From Saccopteryx bilineata (lineage: Eukaryota > Chordata > Mammalia > Chiroptera > Emballonuridae): a stretch of DNA of 64,000 bases. Positions within the stretch are counted from its first letter, which is position 1; every line of letters starts with the position of its first letter. The stretch covers positions 2,046,001 through 2,110,000 of the forward strand of contig NC_089494.1 of NCBI RefSeq assembly GCF_036850765.1, in the 5' to 3' direction. The notes below the pieces were generated by a model. The model was not told the DNA's origin. It ran no database searches and saw nothing but the letters and a program-made list of their open reading frames with translations. The translations under genes were made by a program, and so were the position numbers. Positions 47,846 through 59,300 of this stretch are shown here, in pieces.

Positions 47846-48230
47846 GGTAGTACACCCATCACATAAAATTTATCATTTTAACCATTTCAAAGTATGCAAG
47901 TCCATGGAATTAAGTCACACTGTTGTGCAAACACCACCCCTATCTAAGTCCCAGAACCTTCCCGTGGCCCCAGACAGAAACCCCACGCCGGTTGAGCAAT
48001 CGTGCCCCATCCATCGTGCCCCCTCGCCCTGCCACCCCCGCCAGTCCCTGGCAACCACCAGTTCACAGTTTGCCTGTTCCGGATCTTCCATTTAAACAGA
48101 AACACACAAACACTTGGGTCTTGTGCGTCTGGCTTCTTCAACTTGTCACGACGGTTTCAAGGTTCCTAGTGGGTTTCCAGGCCCCCCCTGGGGCGAAACC
48201 ACGGCTTACGTACCCATCCTGCCGCCGATA
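47846..48230 (+). mobile_element. Old L1 3' UTR fragment (L1M-type)
   Basis: catcacataaaatttatcat, aagtccatggaattaagtca, actgttgtgcaaacaccacc, cctggcaaccaccagttcac and tcttgtgcgtctggcttctt appear in the order of the L1M 3' region. It overlaps in position with the left part of the fragment at 38345. Confidence 0.85.
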
Positions 48231-48417
48231 GGCGGTCGGACCGTCCTCCCTTCGGGCAGCGGTGCCAAAACGGTGCCCTAACGCCAGGGCCCAGGTGTGG
48301 GGAGCACCTGGTTTCCGTTTTGAGGTGTTCGTACCTGGGAGGGAATGGCTGGGGCCTACAGGCCCCGAGAATCTTTCTAGCTGGGGGGAGGCTGTCCGAA
48401 AGTCACACGTCGTTTCC

Positions 48418-48510
48418 TAGGTCAGTCGGGGAAACCGAGGCCCAGAGCGGCTTCGACGTGCCTCGTTAGGCCACACAGACTCACGGGGCTGAGAGCCGGA
48501 AAGCGTTCTC
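48418..48510 (-). mobile_element. Probable MIR fragment
   Basis: gtcggggaaaccgaggccca + gagcggc, followed by ggccacacagactcacgggg, follows antisense MIR (gaggaaactgaggcacagag ... ggtcacacagctagtaagtgg). Confidence 0.55.
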
Positions 48511-50482
48511 CGCGCCGTGGCCAAGTTCAGGGAGATCTTATTCTGCAGAACGGATGCCCTGGGCCTCGACAGGAGACGGCGGGGTCTGCCCGGCAGACGG
48601 AGTGTGGCACCCGGCGTGCTCCGACGGAGGCGGCAGCCTTCGGTTTCTGTCGTAATTAAAATCACCCCAAAATAGAAAATGCCCGGTCAGAGATGCTTAT
48701 TAGTAGAAAACAAGAATAACATATGGTGTGTTCTGGAAACACTGACTTTAATAAGTTGCAAAACCCCATGGCGGAGAGTCACACTGGCCACACGTCGTCA
48801 CGACCTCTGAAAGCGCTCAGAACCCATGAGTGGCGCTTGCACGCGGAGGGGGGCCCAGCGCCGTGGTGCCTGAGGGCCCCCGTGCCCACGCCGCCCACAC
48901 CCAGTGTCGCTCCTCACTCCCTCTCTCCCCTCTCTCTGGCTGGGAAAAACAGTGACATTGCAGAATTAGCATTCAACGAGGGCCGCTGTCCCTTTGGAAA
49001 AAAGTGTACAACACAAGCCGACTCTCTAAGGGCAGAGCCCAGTCCACAGTCCCCCCCGCGTGGACGCGCTTCTCAGGGACGAGCCGGCCGAAGCTGGTCT
49101 GTCACCAGTAGAAGCCACCCTGGGTCACCGCTCAGGCAGAAGGATGCTTCTTCCCAAGCCGGACCCCGCAGTCTGGCCCCTCTCAGCAGCCAAGCCAGGC
49201 ACGTCCGCACCCCCTGCGGGCCGCGGGGTGGACGGCGTGATCTTCCCCTGCAAGTCGGCCGTCTTGACGCGAGCCAAAAGCTTTGAAAGAGGAATTTGAC
49301 TGGAGGGTAATAACCGAGGCTCCGAAATCCAGGAGGAGGAAATAAATGCTGAGCTATCACTTCCTGTCATTAACCTTGGCACACGCGGGGCCGGGCCGGG
49401 CTCGGGCTCAGACGTCCGGTGGTGTGACCTAAGGGCTGACCGGTGAGCAGCTCCAAGGCCGTCCACGCGGAGGTGGTCCCAGCAGCGAGAGGGCGGCGGG
49501 GGGGGGGCTAGCCGGCAGGGTCTCCTCTCTGGTTCCCTCCCTCCGCCACCCGGGGGGGTCCCTCCAAATCACTCAGGGGTACTGGGCAGCCCCGGCTAGC
49601 CAAGCACCCCTCTCCTAGAGTCCCCGCCACCCCCTGCCCGCCCTGCGCTCAGGGACCTCTGCCTTCCGTGACCCTGAAGTGCCTGGTGGCTGGCAGGCTC
49701 CCCCCTCCCCTGCCCCGCCCCGGCAGGGGCCACCTCTGGGGCCTCTCTGATGCCCCTTGCAGGGTGACAGATGAGAGGCAAAAGCACTGTGGGTCCCTGT
49801 GACCTCCTCCTTATTGTGGCAGGGCTGCGGTGGCCCTATTGGAATTTTTAGGAAGTGTCACTTTTCTGGAAAGGGACACAGGGCACTTGTCCTGACGCAC
49901 CTGTCTGTCCCAGGTTTCTAAGGGACCCAAGGGAGGGTGTAGGGTGGTCTCTGTGACAAGCAGCAGAGCGAGAAACAGCCCACACACGGTCCCCGGTCCT
50001 CTCAACTGCGCCATTCCTTGGGAAATTCTCCACGCGTCCTTGTTCCCGCCCAAATCTTTGTGTTTGTGTTTGTTTGTTTGTTTTTTAACTTCGTCCTTCC
50101 TGAGAAAATTACCTTCTTTATTTTATAAACTGTAAATGATAGGTTACTATTCGGAGTCACTGAAGGCACCCATGGGAGATTCAATTGTTTGACCACAAAA
50201 TTAGACGGAGTGGTTCACTTCTGAAGAGCAGAGAAGACGGGCAGAGGGCAGAGCGGCAGCCGGAACGAGCCAGTCGACACTCGTCGTCCCTGCCTTCCGC
50301 TTATTACTTCACAGAAAGCAAATCTCCACCTTCAAAAATAAAATAGTCTAAAAGGAGAGTTTTGGAATTGGCACTAAATTTCACATCCAGCAAAACAGAC
50401 TTCGGTGAATATTGTTCTTAAAAGGCCTCATTATACGACCCTTTGTTACACAATGACGCCGGAGGGACCTCGAGATAAGTGC
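48511..50482. other. Intronic DNA, nothing recognised
   Basis: GC-rich until about 49800, then mixed, with a short GTTT repeat near 50063-50080. No exon recognised. Confidence 0.45.
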
Positions 50483-51002
50483 TGTGTGTGTGTGTGTGAG
50501 TGTGTGTGTGTGTGTGTATGTGTATGTGTGTGAGTGTGTGTGTATGTGTGTGTATGTGTGTGTGTGTGTGAGTGTGTGTATGTGTATGTGTGTGTGAGTG
50601 TGTGTGTATGTGTGTGAGTGTAAGTGTGTGAGTGTGTGTATGTGTGTTTGTGTCTGTGTGTGAGAGTGTGTGTGAGTGTGAGTGTGTGTGAGTGTGAGTG
50701 TGTGTGTATGTGTGAGTGTGAGTGTGTGAGTGTGTGTGTGTATGTGTGTGTGAGTGTGTGTATGTGTGTGTATGTGTGTGTGTGAGTGTGTGTATGTGTA
50801 TGTGTGTGAGTGTGTGTGTATGTGTGTGTATGTGTGTGTGAGTGTGAGTGTGTGTATGTGTATGTGTGTGTGAGTGTGTGTATGTGTGTGAGTGTGAGTG
50901 TGTGAGTGTGTGTGTATGTGTGTGTGAGTGTGTGAGTGTGTGTGAGTGTGTGTGTGTGTGTGTGAGTGTGTGAGTGTGTGTGAGTGTGTGTGTGTGTGTG
51001 TG
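50483..51002. repeat. (GT)n compound microsatellite, about 0.52 kb
   Basis: TG dinucleotides interrupted by GA and TA steps (gtgtgagtgtgtgtgtatgt). Larger segments recur, for example gtgagtgtgtgtatgtgtat at several places, indicating nested duplication. Confidence 0.97.
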
Positions 51003-53300
51003 GTGGGGAGAATCCGCCTCAGCCCTGGACACCCCTGGAGCCATGCGTGGTGTTGGGGTGATCCGAGCAGGTCATTGTGCACAAGAGAAATCAATAATAA
51101 TAAAAGAAACACACCCAGCACAGCACTCCAGGTTTCCTAGGGCACAGGTACCCAATGGGGGCACTTCTGGTCTAGTATCAGTGGAACGATTTTCTTAGAA
51201 AACAGTGATGTGGGCAACGAAGGGGCATGAGTCACCAAGCACAGAGGTAGGGACCATGTCTCTTCCAGAGCCATCCCCAAATTCCCAGGAACGCTGGGCT
51301 CAGGGGACCCTGGCGGCGTGTCTGCTCCCCTGGTGCCGTGAGGGTCCCTCCATCTGTTCCTCCTCTGTTGTTCACTGGAACGCAAAACCCCCGTGGACCT
51401 CAGTGAACAACAACAACAATGAGATCTCAGCGAGGAGAATAAAGGCAGGAGCGTGCTGGGCGCTGGGCGCTGGGCGCAGGGGTGTGGCTGGAGGTGAAAT
51501 GTTCGCCCGACAGAAAAATAAAAAGGGGGCACGAAGCATCAGACCTTCCTCTCTGAGGGTCCCTCCTCCACCCAGGTAGCACAAAAGGGGAGAGTCAGGT
51601 GGCTGGGGGCATTCCAAAGGGCCCTCAGGAGCCCAGCGTAGGCAGTGCAGTCTGGGAGGCATTCATCTCTAGTGGAAACCCCGATTGCATGATGCTCAGC
51701 TTGAGGAAATCAAGAACGCCTCTCCACGTCTCCGCTCCTGCCCAATTTGCAGTCGCTGAGGCACTTCCTGAAGGTCCCATACATTCCTTTACTGTGCGTT
51801 ACCAAGGGCATCTCGTTAAGAAAGGATTTTAAACCCGCACACGCTTTCTGGAAGTGACCCAACACCGTGTACTGACCTCGCGAACCATGCAAGGCGGGCC
51901 TGCCTGGCTACCTTCTTCCTCCAAGTCAAAGTTAGGGGCGTGGAGGACGAGGTAACAGGAACCTTCGCACCCCACCCCCACCCCCAGGACCAGAAAGTCT
52001 GACCCCTCTGCACCCCGGCAGACCAAAGCTACGTGAAACACTGAGGTGACGAGGAGGAGGGCGTAGTAACTCAACATTTACTTCCCGGTCTCGGGAGGGA
52101 AAGAGGGTCCTGCCCGCTAGCACGGTGGCTTAGGGGAGGCTCAAAGCAGAGCACACAAAGAAACGGGCCAGGGCCGCAGGCAGGCGAGCGGGCAGTCCGG
52201 TCAGGCCGCGGTGGCCAGCCGAGCCGTGCCTGTGCTTTCCTCCTTTCTTTCCGGGAATGTGCCTCTTTTACAAGCTGTCTCCCTCCCGGAGCCCCCCTGG
52301 GCCTCGGAGGCAGGCAGAAATCTCTCAGATCATCGCTTAAGAAGGGGGACACCGCTCAGAGAGACCTTCACGGAAAGGCTAGAGTGGCGTTTTTATATGC
52401 ACAGCACAGAGCGACAGCATGAACGGCGAAAGTTCCGGGCATCTGTTCTCCTCGGGGGAAGTCAGATATAGGCTCCCTCCTCCTCTCCGCTTCCCTACCC
52501 CCCCTGTCCCCCCCCCCACACACACACAACGCTGAGAGCCAGCCCTCCGATGTCCCCTATGCCTGCTCTCTGCCCTCTGCCCAGAGGGCTCTGCAAAGAC
52601 TCTGTGACCACACCACAAACCTCACAGCAGGCGGCTGGGTCTCCTGGTCAGCCACCATCAAAGGGTTAATATAAACACCAAGGGTTTTTGCCCAAATCTT
52701 TCCCGTCAGTTGTCAGTTACCACACCAGACCCTGCACAGCCAGAAAAACAAATGGGAAGCCGCCGTCCCACGGCCAGAAAGACAAACCCAATGCCAGGGC
52801 GACACAAGTGAATTTACCATTTTCCGCCCCCTCCCCCCCCCCAAAAAAAAAGATGCTGGTGGCTATTTTGTTTTTTTTTAAGGCTGAATGGGAGCTAAGA
52901 AGAAAGAGGATTTTTTTTTTTCAGAATCACTGAATATGAAAACTGAAAGTGCTTCAGGTTCAAGCCTGGCCTTTCATTTAATCGATGGAGAAATTCTGAC
53001 CCAAAGGAAGGAAGGAAGGAAGGACCGACCGGAGGCTAAAGGCATTGCTCTCAGGATCTGAGAAGTAAAATGACAGTGTGACAGGAGACACACAGGAGAC
53101 GCTGGCCCTTGAACTTGTCCCCTGGTCAAGTGACAGAGGCAGGGATATAACAAGGGGAAACTGGGCGGTCACTCAGAGCCCCGACAGACAGTGGACACTC
53201 CGACTTTCTCCACCGGACGCTTCCTTACCCATGACCGCAGGACCACAGCACTCTACCCCGCCAAGCTGCGGACACAATAATATAGGTATTCGGAGCATGT
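51003..53300. other. Intronic DNA, nothing recognised
   Basis: Mixed composition. A short CAA repeat at 51408-51419, a (GGAA)n at 53004-53022 and several homopolymer runs. No exon recognised. Confidence 0.45.
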
Positions 53301-53660
53301 AAAACGCTGTTTTGATTCAGAATGACTCTATTTTCAACTCACCACTGCAAATGTCTCTCGTGTCAGGATGAAGTTACATGCTGGCTTTTCCAGTGTCTGC
53401 TTCAAGTCTCCTTGTAACCATTAGTAATCACCGAAGGGAAAAAAAAATCCCCACGGTGCCCAGGTTTACATCAGCGTGAAGAAGGAACATCATTCTTCAA
53501 TCACAGGTCACTGTGTCTCCTTCCAAAACTAACATGAAGTTAAGGCACACTTGATGTAACTCACTTGCTTTCAAAGGTTGACTACTCAACCAAATACAAA
53601 ATATGTTCTTAGGACAAACAAATATTAATTTAAAATAATCACAACTGAGTTAAGGGTTTG

Positions 53661-53661
53661 A

Positions 53662-53711
<50 letters not shown>
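53661..53711. repeat. (CT)n(CA)n microsatellite
   Basis: CT dinucleotides followed by CA dinucleotides. Confidence 0.93.
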
Positions 53712-53713
<2 letters not shown>

Positions 53714-54239
53714 CCTGCTCCCTTTGTGTATGGCTCTAAAATTGAGTCTAAATACTCAACCTTTAGAGTCTACACTGCTTAGTAAATAATTTTTATAAAT
53801 TATTGCCTTTAGAAGAGTGTATCCCTGCATGTGTGTGAGTGTGTGTGTGTGTGTGTGTGTGATGTAAGTCAACACAGATTAGGTTGACAACAAAAGTCCC
53901 AGTTTCAGATAAATATTTCCTAAATTTTCTTGGAAAGAATATTTTCTCTATTAGTATAAGAATAAGTGCATTAGTTGGTATTTCCCCCAGATTTCTGGAG
54001 GTCTATTCTTTAGGAATTATAAAGAACCACCTCTGGTTAATTACATATTGGAAACAGGTTGAGATTCCTTGTATTCTGAAAAAGAAGAACAAGAATACTA
54101 CAACTGACATCAAGGGGGGAAAATGGATTTTTGCTCAAAGTGTATTTTTTTAGTTTATTATTCTGAGATATGGCATAATAATACTTCCTCGTATAATTTG
54201 CTCACTTGAAGACAGAAACATAATTTAAATTCTTGTGGA

Positions 54240-54430
54240 AGAACTCTTTCTTTAAACTTTACATTTTGGGGTAATGGTTACAAAGAGTTATAAGGAATAA
54301 TACAGAGAGGGCCTGTGATATTCATCACTCAGTTTCTCCCAGGGGGGACCCCCTACACCACTACCCTACGACATCACAGCCAGGAGAGTGGTGTGGACCC
54401 CATCTCCAGACCGTGTGTTCCAGTTTCTCC
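54240..54430 (+). mobile_element. Possible old L1 3' fragment
   Basis: ttcatcactcagtttctccc, cactaccctacgacatcaca and gccaggagagtggtgtggac are loosely like the L1 3' region phrases for 'cagtttcccc ... atcacaaccaggaaattgacattg'. Weak. Confidence 0.35.
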
Positions 54431-54845
54431 TGCTCTACATACACTGCGCGTGTGCGTGTGCGCGTGTGTGTGCGTGCGTGTGTGTGTGCCTGTGTTCCAC
54501 TCCATACCATTCCATCACGTGCGTGGACTCAGGTGGCCACATGGGGTATCTTTCTAGGCAGTTTCTGTTTCCAGTGTCTCAACTCGGTGTTACTTTGAAC
54601 TCATCCATGTCTGTCTCTCGGACACGCTATTTCTTCTTTATGGCTTCTCTGTTTCTTGGCTACAGTAACACGCGCACCTCGTCTTGGAGTTTTATTGCCT
54701 CCTCCGTGAACTCTCTGCCGGTGGAAAGCTTTGTCTTTGGTTTGCCTCCTGCAGAGCATTTATCCTCTCCCATGAAAAGACGCAAATATAAACAGACATT
54801 CCAGCGTGCGAGCACGGGGGGCTTTAAAGACACCAGTGAGGATAG

Positions 54846-54849
<4 letters not shown>

Positions 54850-54883
<34 letters not shown>
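54850..54883. repeat. (TA)n microsatellite
   Basis: About 17 uninterrupted TA dinucleotides. Confidence 0.95.
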
Positions 54884-54886
<3 letters not shown>

Positions 54887-57800
54887 GCTTAAAAACTTGT
54901 CATAAAAGTTCAGCCTTTAAAATCGGCTTATTAAAATATTTCGGGGTGTTTTTTTTTAAAAAAAGAAAAAACAACCCAAATTTAAACTAAAGCTATGAAT
55001 TATAATGCTCTGCTCACAAAGAAGTTTACTTCATGATCTTTCTGCCAGGCAGACGGAAGCGGGCATCTGTGCCATCTGTCCACAATACAGTGCAGCGAGG
55101 ATGGCGAAAACTAGGTTTTTTCAGTCTCTCAAGACGTGTCTGAAAATAGTGCAGTTTTCAGTAAAGCTCAGTGCAGGACTATATATTTTAATTGACCTCA
55201 AACAGCCACTCTCAAAGTCCCACCCCTGCAGCCTCTGGCCTGATGATGGATCACCAGACTCTCTGCTGATATTTAAGGGAACAATATCCACAGAACGGAG
55301 GTCAGCTCCCGGCATCCTTCCATCGGATCTTACCGACGGGGCTTTTTATGACAGAACACGGCTTAGAATTCAGGGAGCTCCCTCTGTCTTGCATTCTGTT
55401 TCTTCTGACCAATCGAAAGCTCTGCTAAAATTCTGCATTTCCGTTCTCCAAGGGGGAATTCATTTTCTTTTGAGACCGGCTAGCATTCCGATTAAAACAG
55501 TTAGCCAGCACCTCCAAGAAGTGAATTTTCAGGAGGAAGGCCAAGGCTTACACTTATTAAATACTGAGAGGGTCGTCCTCTGTTCTCCAAAGTTAATACA
55601 AGTTCTCAGGGAAAAAAAACAAAACAAGTTCGTTGGTTGAATATGGTAGCCCACTGGAAATCTGTGCCTGCTTTGCAGACATTCGAGAAGATGTTTTCTT
55701 CTATCACAAAGCAGAAGGAAAGGGGAAGTGTCCAATAAGTAATCGTCGACCTCCCCCCTCACCCCCCACACCAGGTGCCTCTGACCCTGATCCTGAAACT
55801 GAGGCATTTTCAGTTCAAACATGAACCTACTGAAAACTCCTTTTTGAGAGTTTTCCATCAGCTGAACCCAGCTGACTGTCCAAAGACACCTGATTTATTG
55901 TCTGCGGTTTTATATACCAGCACCTCCGCCCCCAAATACAGTCAGGATAAATGTCAATAAGCAGCCATACAAGCTCCTGTGTTTCTCCTTGTATCAAAGG
56001 GATGACTTAGACTTTTTGTCATTGCTGTCACTCATCTAGATATAGTTCTGTGTGTGTGTGTGTTTATGTGTGTGTGAAAACACATAACTAAACATTAAAA
56101 TCACATACCACGCCCTGAAAGGTCTAGACATTCTCTGGTGAGCTACATGTAGCGAAGGTTTCTTTCAAACGTTACAAATAAATAACAAATGCCATTCAGC
56201 AACATTTTCAGGAACTCAAACCCAACGCAGAGTGCATTTCTACTCATCGAGACTAACAGTTTTAAAAGCACAAAGAATGGAAAGTGTTTGCCTAATATGC
56301 TTGTAAGTCAACACTGGGTGTGCTGAGATCATTCTAAACACCAAGAACATCAGTATTTCCTTCTCCTACTGGGCAGGGTGGGTATCTATCTATCTCCTTA
56401 AAGAAACCTGTTTATTGGAACCAGTCAATTAGATTCAATTTCCTAAAAAATAAAAATACATGGATCCCCCTAGAGATCATTTGTTCTCTAGCTGAATGTG
56501 TTATTTGTTACTTTTTAAGGATTCCCTCCCAAACAAACTCTTAACACTTACCATTTATTTATTACAAGTACTGCCTTTTATTTGTATATAATCTCCCACT
56601 GTGATCGATGTCTGCTTCTCTCAGTTTTAAGAATATGATTACTTGGTAATGAATGGTAACTTTAACCCTAAAGTCTGCATGAAGGTATATAGCTCCTGGT
56701 GTGTGTTTTCAACCATTTTCTCGAGGAAAATCTTAACGATCCTTCTGTTGGCATTTTCCTTCAACAGAGCTACATGTGTATATTTTTAAAAGATGACATT
56801 CCTCATCTGTTTGTTCTTACTTCAGATGTGCTGTAAACTATGGATGTCTAAAGGGTACATGCGATTGACTAATGGAAGCTCATAATTTGGGCAGCAAAAC
56901 CCAGAATTAATGTATTATTCTACTGCAGCATTTCAGAACCCAGCCAATCCAAACCCTCTTTCCTGGAGAAATATGTGATTGAGACACTTTCCATCTGCTT
57001 TTGACAAAGATAGGAGAAGATTCCCATAAGTTATCCTCTGCTAAAACTCTTTGTTAATGACCTATAAGCCGATCATTCCTTTACAGGGCTGTTTCATCAG
57101 GATAATTTTCCGTGGCACCGAAAATAAATAAATAAAACCCAGCTGTGCGAGGTCAGCTTTTTGTAGGCACAACAAAAACATTCGCAGATATTATAGACCA
57201 CATTTAAAAAGAGGGAAAGAACTAGGTCTGTTTGGGAGAGTGGGGGGCTGCTCTCTCCTCAGTGATCTAAATTCCTTCTGTGCGAAGTAGAGACTTTTAT
57301 AGGAAAACATTGCAAGGTGAGGAAGAAACTAAACATCCTGTGTAGGAAGTATTTTTTTTTTCATATCCCCTCACCCTCCAAAAATAAAAATAAAAATCGT
57401 GCACCCTTCCAGAAATTTCCCGCGGGAGCCACTAGCCCCACGCAGCCTTCTGGGAAGGATGGCGCCTCCCCGGTTGGCGTTAGTCTGAAGGGACCTCCAA
57501 GGTGTCTGATGAGAAGGAGCGGGTGCGGGACGCCCTGGACACTCTTCTAGAGGAAACCCAACTCCCAGGGTTCTCAGCAGCTCTGTCCCCTTTGCCTGCA
57601 CCCGCGGGACCCGACCAGTACCGGCTCCCATTCCCCCCAACCTGTTTCCCAGCCTGGACCCCTGGCGCTTCCCAGCGGAGCTGGACGCTGAACCGCGATG
57701 CCCGCAGAGCTCCCCCCGCCCCCCGCCAAGACTGTCCAGGTTCCAGGCTGACACGACAGGCTGCTAGCGCCGGGGTCCGCTCCACCTGCCTGCGGGCAGC

Positions 57801-58482
57801 GGGGGTTCCCAGCAGTGGTGCCTGCCCCAGCCCCCGCGCTGCGGTCTGCGCGCATCAGCCTAGGCCTCGTCCCCTGAGCTCCTGGCGAGGGGCCACCCCG
57901 GGTCCCGGGTTGCGTTGGCCACGGAGCCGCCAGCACCGGACAGTGTCCTCCCACCCTCTCCAGGCAAACCTGGGCGCCGCCGGTGCGTACCCTGGCGCCC
58001 ACCGAACCTGCAGGCGCGCGGGCGGAACGGGGTGTTCGTTCCCGGAGGAGAGGGCAAAGCCACCACCCGGCACGACCCAACTCGGGCAGCTTCCAGGGCC
58101 GCCACTACTACGAGGGACGCAAAAGGCAGCTGGCCCTGGCCCCATCTCTCTGCCCCTGGCCTGCCCCAGGCGATTCCTCTGGTGCTCACTCCCCCAAAAG
58201 TCACCCACAGACCCCCACACGACATAAGAATGGAAAACGCGACGGGTCGTCAGTCCGCCCTTGTCCCACTGACACACCGTGTGGAAGCTTGTGAAAGGCC
58301 GGCCCCAGGGGTGCCCCCGGGACGTGGGGCCTTCCCGACCAACCCCATCGATTGCGAGGAGAAGATGCTCCCCCACTACGCCGCCGCGGCCAGGCGGGTC
58401 TCCGCAGGAGGGACGCCTGGACCGGACCACCCGCCCCCACCACCCCAAGGGGGAGGGAGCCCATCGCGCGCGCAGCACCTAC

Positions 58483-59170
58483 CCTGGCGCGCCGGTCCGG
58501 ACGTGTGTGGCGCGGCGCTAGTGGGAGGCGGACATGGACCACGCGCCTTCCATGCGCCACACGGAGAAGGCGTAGCTGAGGCGCTCGTGGGCCACGTAGC
58601 TGCAGCTGGTCATCTTATTGTCCATCTCGTCGCTCTGCAGGACCTGGTAGAGGAAGTCTATGTACCTGGCGGCCAGCTTCAGCGTCTGGATCTTGCTGAG
58701 CTTGTCGGAGGGCAGCGTGGGGATGATCTTGCGCAGCGCGGCGAAGGCCTCGTTGAGCGACTGGGTGCGCTGGCGCTCGCGCACGTTGGCGAGGATGCGC
58801 TGGCTCTGCAGCTCCTCGAAGGACTGCGCGCTCGGGCTGCCCTTTTTGCCGCGCTTGCCCGGGGTCGGGCTGCCATCTTCGCTGGACTTCTTGCTGTAGC
58901 GCCGCTTCCGGCCGAAGCGCTTGGGCTGCCGCTCGAGCTCCTCCTCGCTGGTGCCCAGGCTGTCCACGGGGGACACGGGCGAGCTGGAGCCCTCCTCCAT
59001 GGCGCCCGCCCGGCGCGCGTGGGGCTGGGGGCGCCGGGCGCCGAGCGCGCGCCGCTGGCCGAGCCCGCGGTGGCCGAGCACACGCTCTCGGGGTTGCTCC
59101 AGAGGGCTCTGATTTCAAGGCCGGTTAGTGCAAAACCGAGGTCTCCGGGAGAGGAAGTTATTCTAACTTT
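58483..59170 (-). other. TWIST2: TWIST2 exon 1 (5' UTR, entire CDS, start of 3' UTR)
   Basis: The exon runs from an inferred transcription start near 59170 to the splice donor. The 5' UTR (about 59001-59170) contains no ATG on the minus strand, so the annotated start is the first AUG. After the stop, 35 nt of 3' UTR precede the donor. The minus-strand sequence there reads CAGG|GTAGGTGC, with the intron GT at 58482-58481, close to the GTRAGT consensus. The junction lies less than 50 nt beyond the stop, so the message should not trigger nonsense-mediated decay. The 5' boundary is placed only from the TATA-like box and could be off by tens of bases; another GT at 58478-58477 is a weaker donor. 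Confidence 0.82.
58518..59000 (-). CDS. TWIST2: Twist-related protein 2 (bHLH transcription factor, Dermo-1)
   Basis: A complete 160-codon frame runs from ATG at 59000-58998 to TAG at 58520-58518. TWIST2 is a nuclear class B bHLH factor. It pairs with E-proteins (TCF3/TCF4/TCF12), binds CANNTG E-boxes and mostly represses myogenic, osteogenic and inflammatory targets in dermal and mesenchymal cells. Seen here: an acidic/serine N-terminus; basic clusters RKRR (31-34) and KRGKK (49-53) that resemble nuclear localisation signals; basic region about 66-79 with RERQR at 74-78; helix-loop-helix about 80-118; and the Twist (WR) box about 140-160 ending in SMSASH. Glu75, mutated in human ablepharon-macrostomia and Barber-Say syndromes, is present, as is Gln119, the site of a Setleis-syndrome stop. 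TWIST1 is excluded because it is about 200 residues with glycine-rich N-terminal tracts, absent here. The start is fixed by the full-length family N-terminus [10 protein letters not shown] and a strong Kozak context (GCGCCATGG). I see no frameshift or missing key residue. Confidence 0.98.
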   Translation of the reverse strand: MEEGSSSPVSPVDSLGTSEEELERQPKRFGRKRRYSKKSSEDGSPTPGKRGKKGSPSAQSFEELQSQRILANVRERQRTQSLNEAFAALRKIIPTLPSDKLSKIQTLKLAARYIDFLYQVLQSDEMDNKMTSCSYVAHERLSYAFSVWRMEGAWSMSASH

Positions 59171-59300
59171 TTTGGAAACTCTAGCCGGGCTGGGTTGCTA
59201 AATAGTTGTCAGGAGCGAGGGCGGCGCGCTGATTGGCCGCCGCGGCCGGGGGCCGGACAAGCTCCGGGGCCTTCGCCCGCCGCCCCCGCCCCCCGGCGCG
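59171..59300 (-). promoter_or_regulatory. TWIST2: TWIST2 core promoter
   Basis: On the minus strand a CCAAT box (59232-59236, in context GGCCAATCAG) lies about 30 bp upstream of a TATA-like TATTTAG (about 59198-59204). That box sits about 30 bp before the inferred start near 59170. Further upstream is a GC-box run (about 59279-59293, plus strand ccgcccccgcccccc) suited to Sp/KLF factors. Spacing and order match a classical CCAAT/TATA promoter embedded in a CpG island. The elements are read directly from sequence; their use is inferred. Confidence 0.72.

Larger units (their letters stand above)
53301..57440. promoter_or_regulatory. AT-richer, repeat-poor block beside TWIST2 exon 1: candidate regulatory DNA
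   Basis: Over about 4.1 kb composition drops to AT-rich and CpG is scarce. Apart from simple repeats (53661-53711, 53838-53861, 54850-54883, 56048-56060) and a possible old L1 stretch (about 54240-54430), no mobile element is recognised. It starts right where the CpG island ends, about 1 kb downstream of the CDS. Developmental genes often have conserved enhancers in such first-intron DNA. The regulatory role is inferred; no specific binding sites are claimed. Confidence 0.4.
12377..58482 (-). other. TWIST2: TWIST2 intron (within the 3' UTR)
   Basis: About 46 kb separates the donor after the TWIST2 stop codon from the best candidate acceptor. No other coding gene was recognised inside. The intron carries the interspersed and tandem repeats listed separately. 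Human and mouse TWIST2 also have a coding first exon, a single intron of tens of kilobases and a noncoding last exon, so the inferred span is reasonable. The left boundary depends on the terminal-exon call. Confidence 0.65.

Noticed and set aside
50381..51121. 246-codon Thr/His-rich minus-strand frame (and similar at 28539-29663)
   Set aside because: Translation of GT/CA microsatellites, which lack stop codons on that strand.
58518..59000. TWIST1 instead of TWIST2
   Set aside because: TWIST1 is about 200 residues with glycine-rich tracts between its N-terminus and bHLH; this protein is 160 residues without them and begins [10 protein letters not shown].
59001..59118. In-frame upstream extension of the TWIST2 frame
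   Set aside because: The frame is open upstream but has no ATG there; the first ATG is at 59000 with a strong Kozak context and matches the family N-terminus exactly.
57915..59201. 428-codon plus-strand open frame antisense to TWIST2
   Set aside because: It lies in a CpG island where stop codons are rare and overlaps the TWIST2 CDS on the other strand. Its composition mirrors the antisense of a constrained gene, and no family is recognised.
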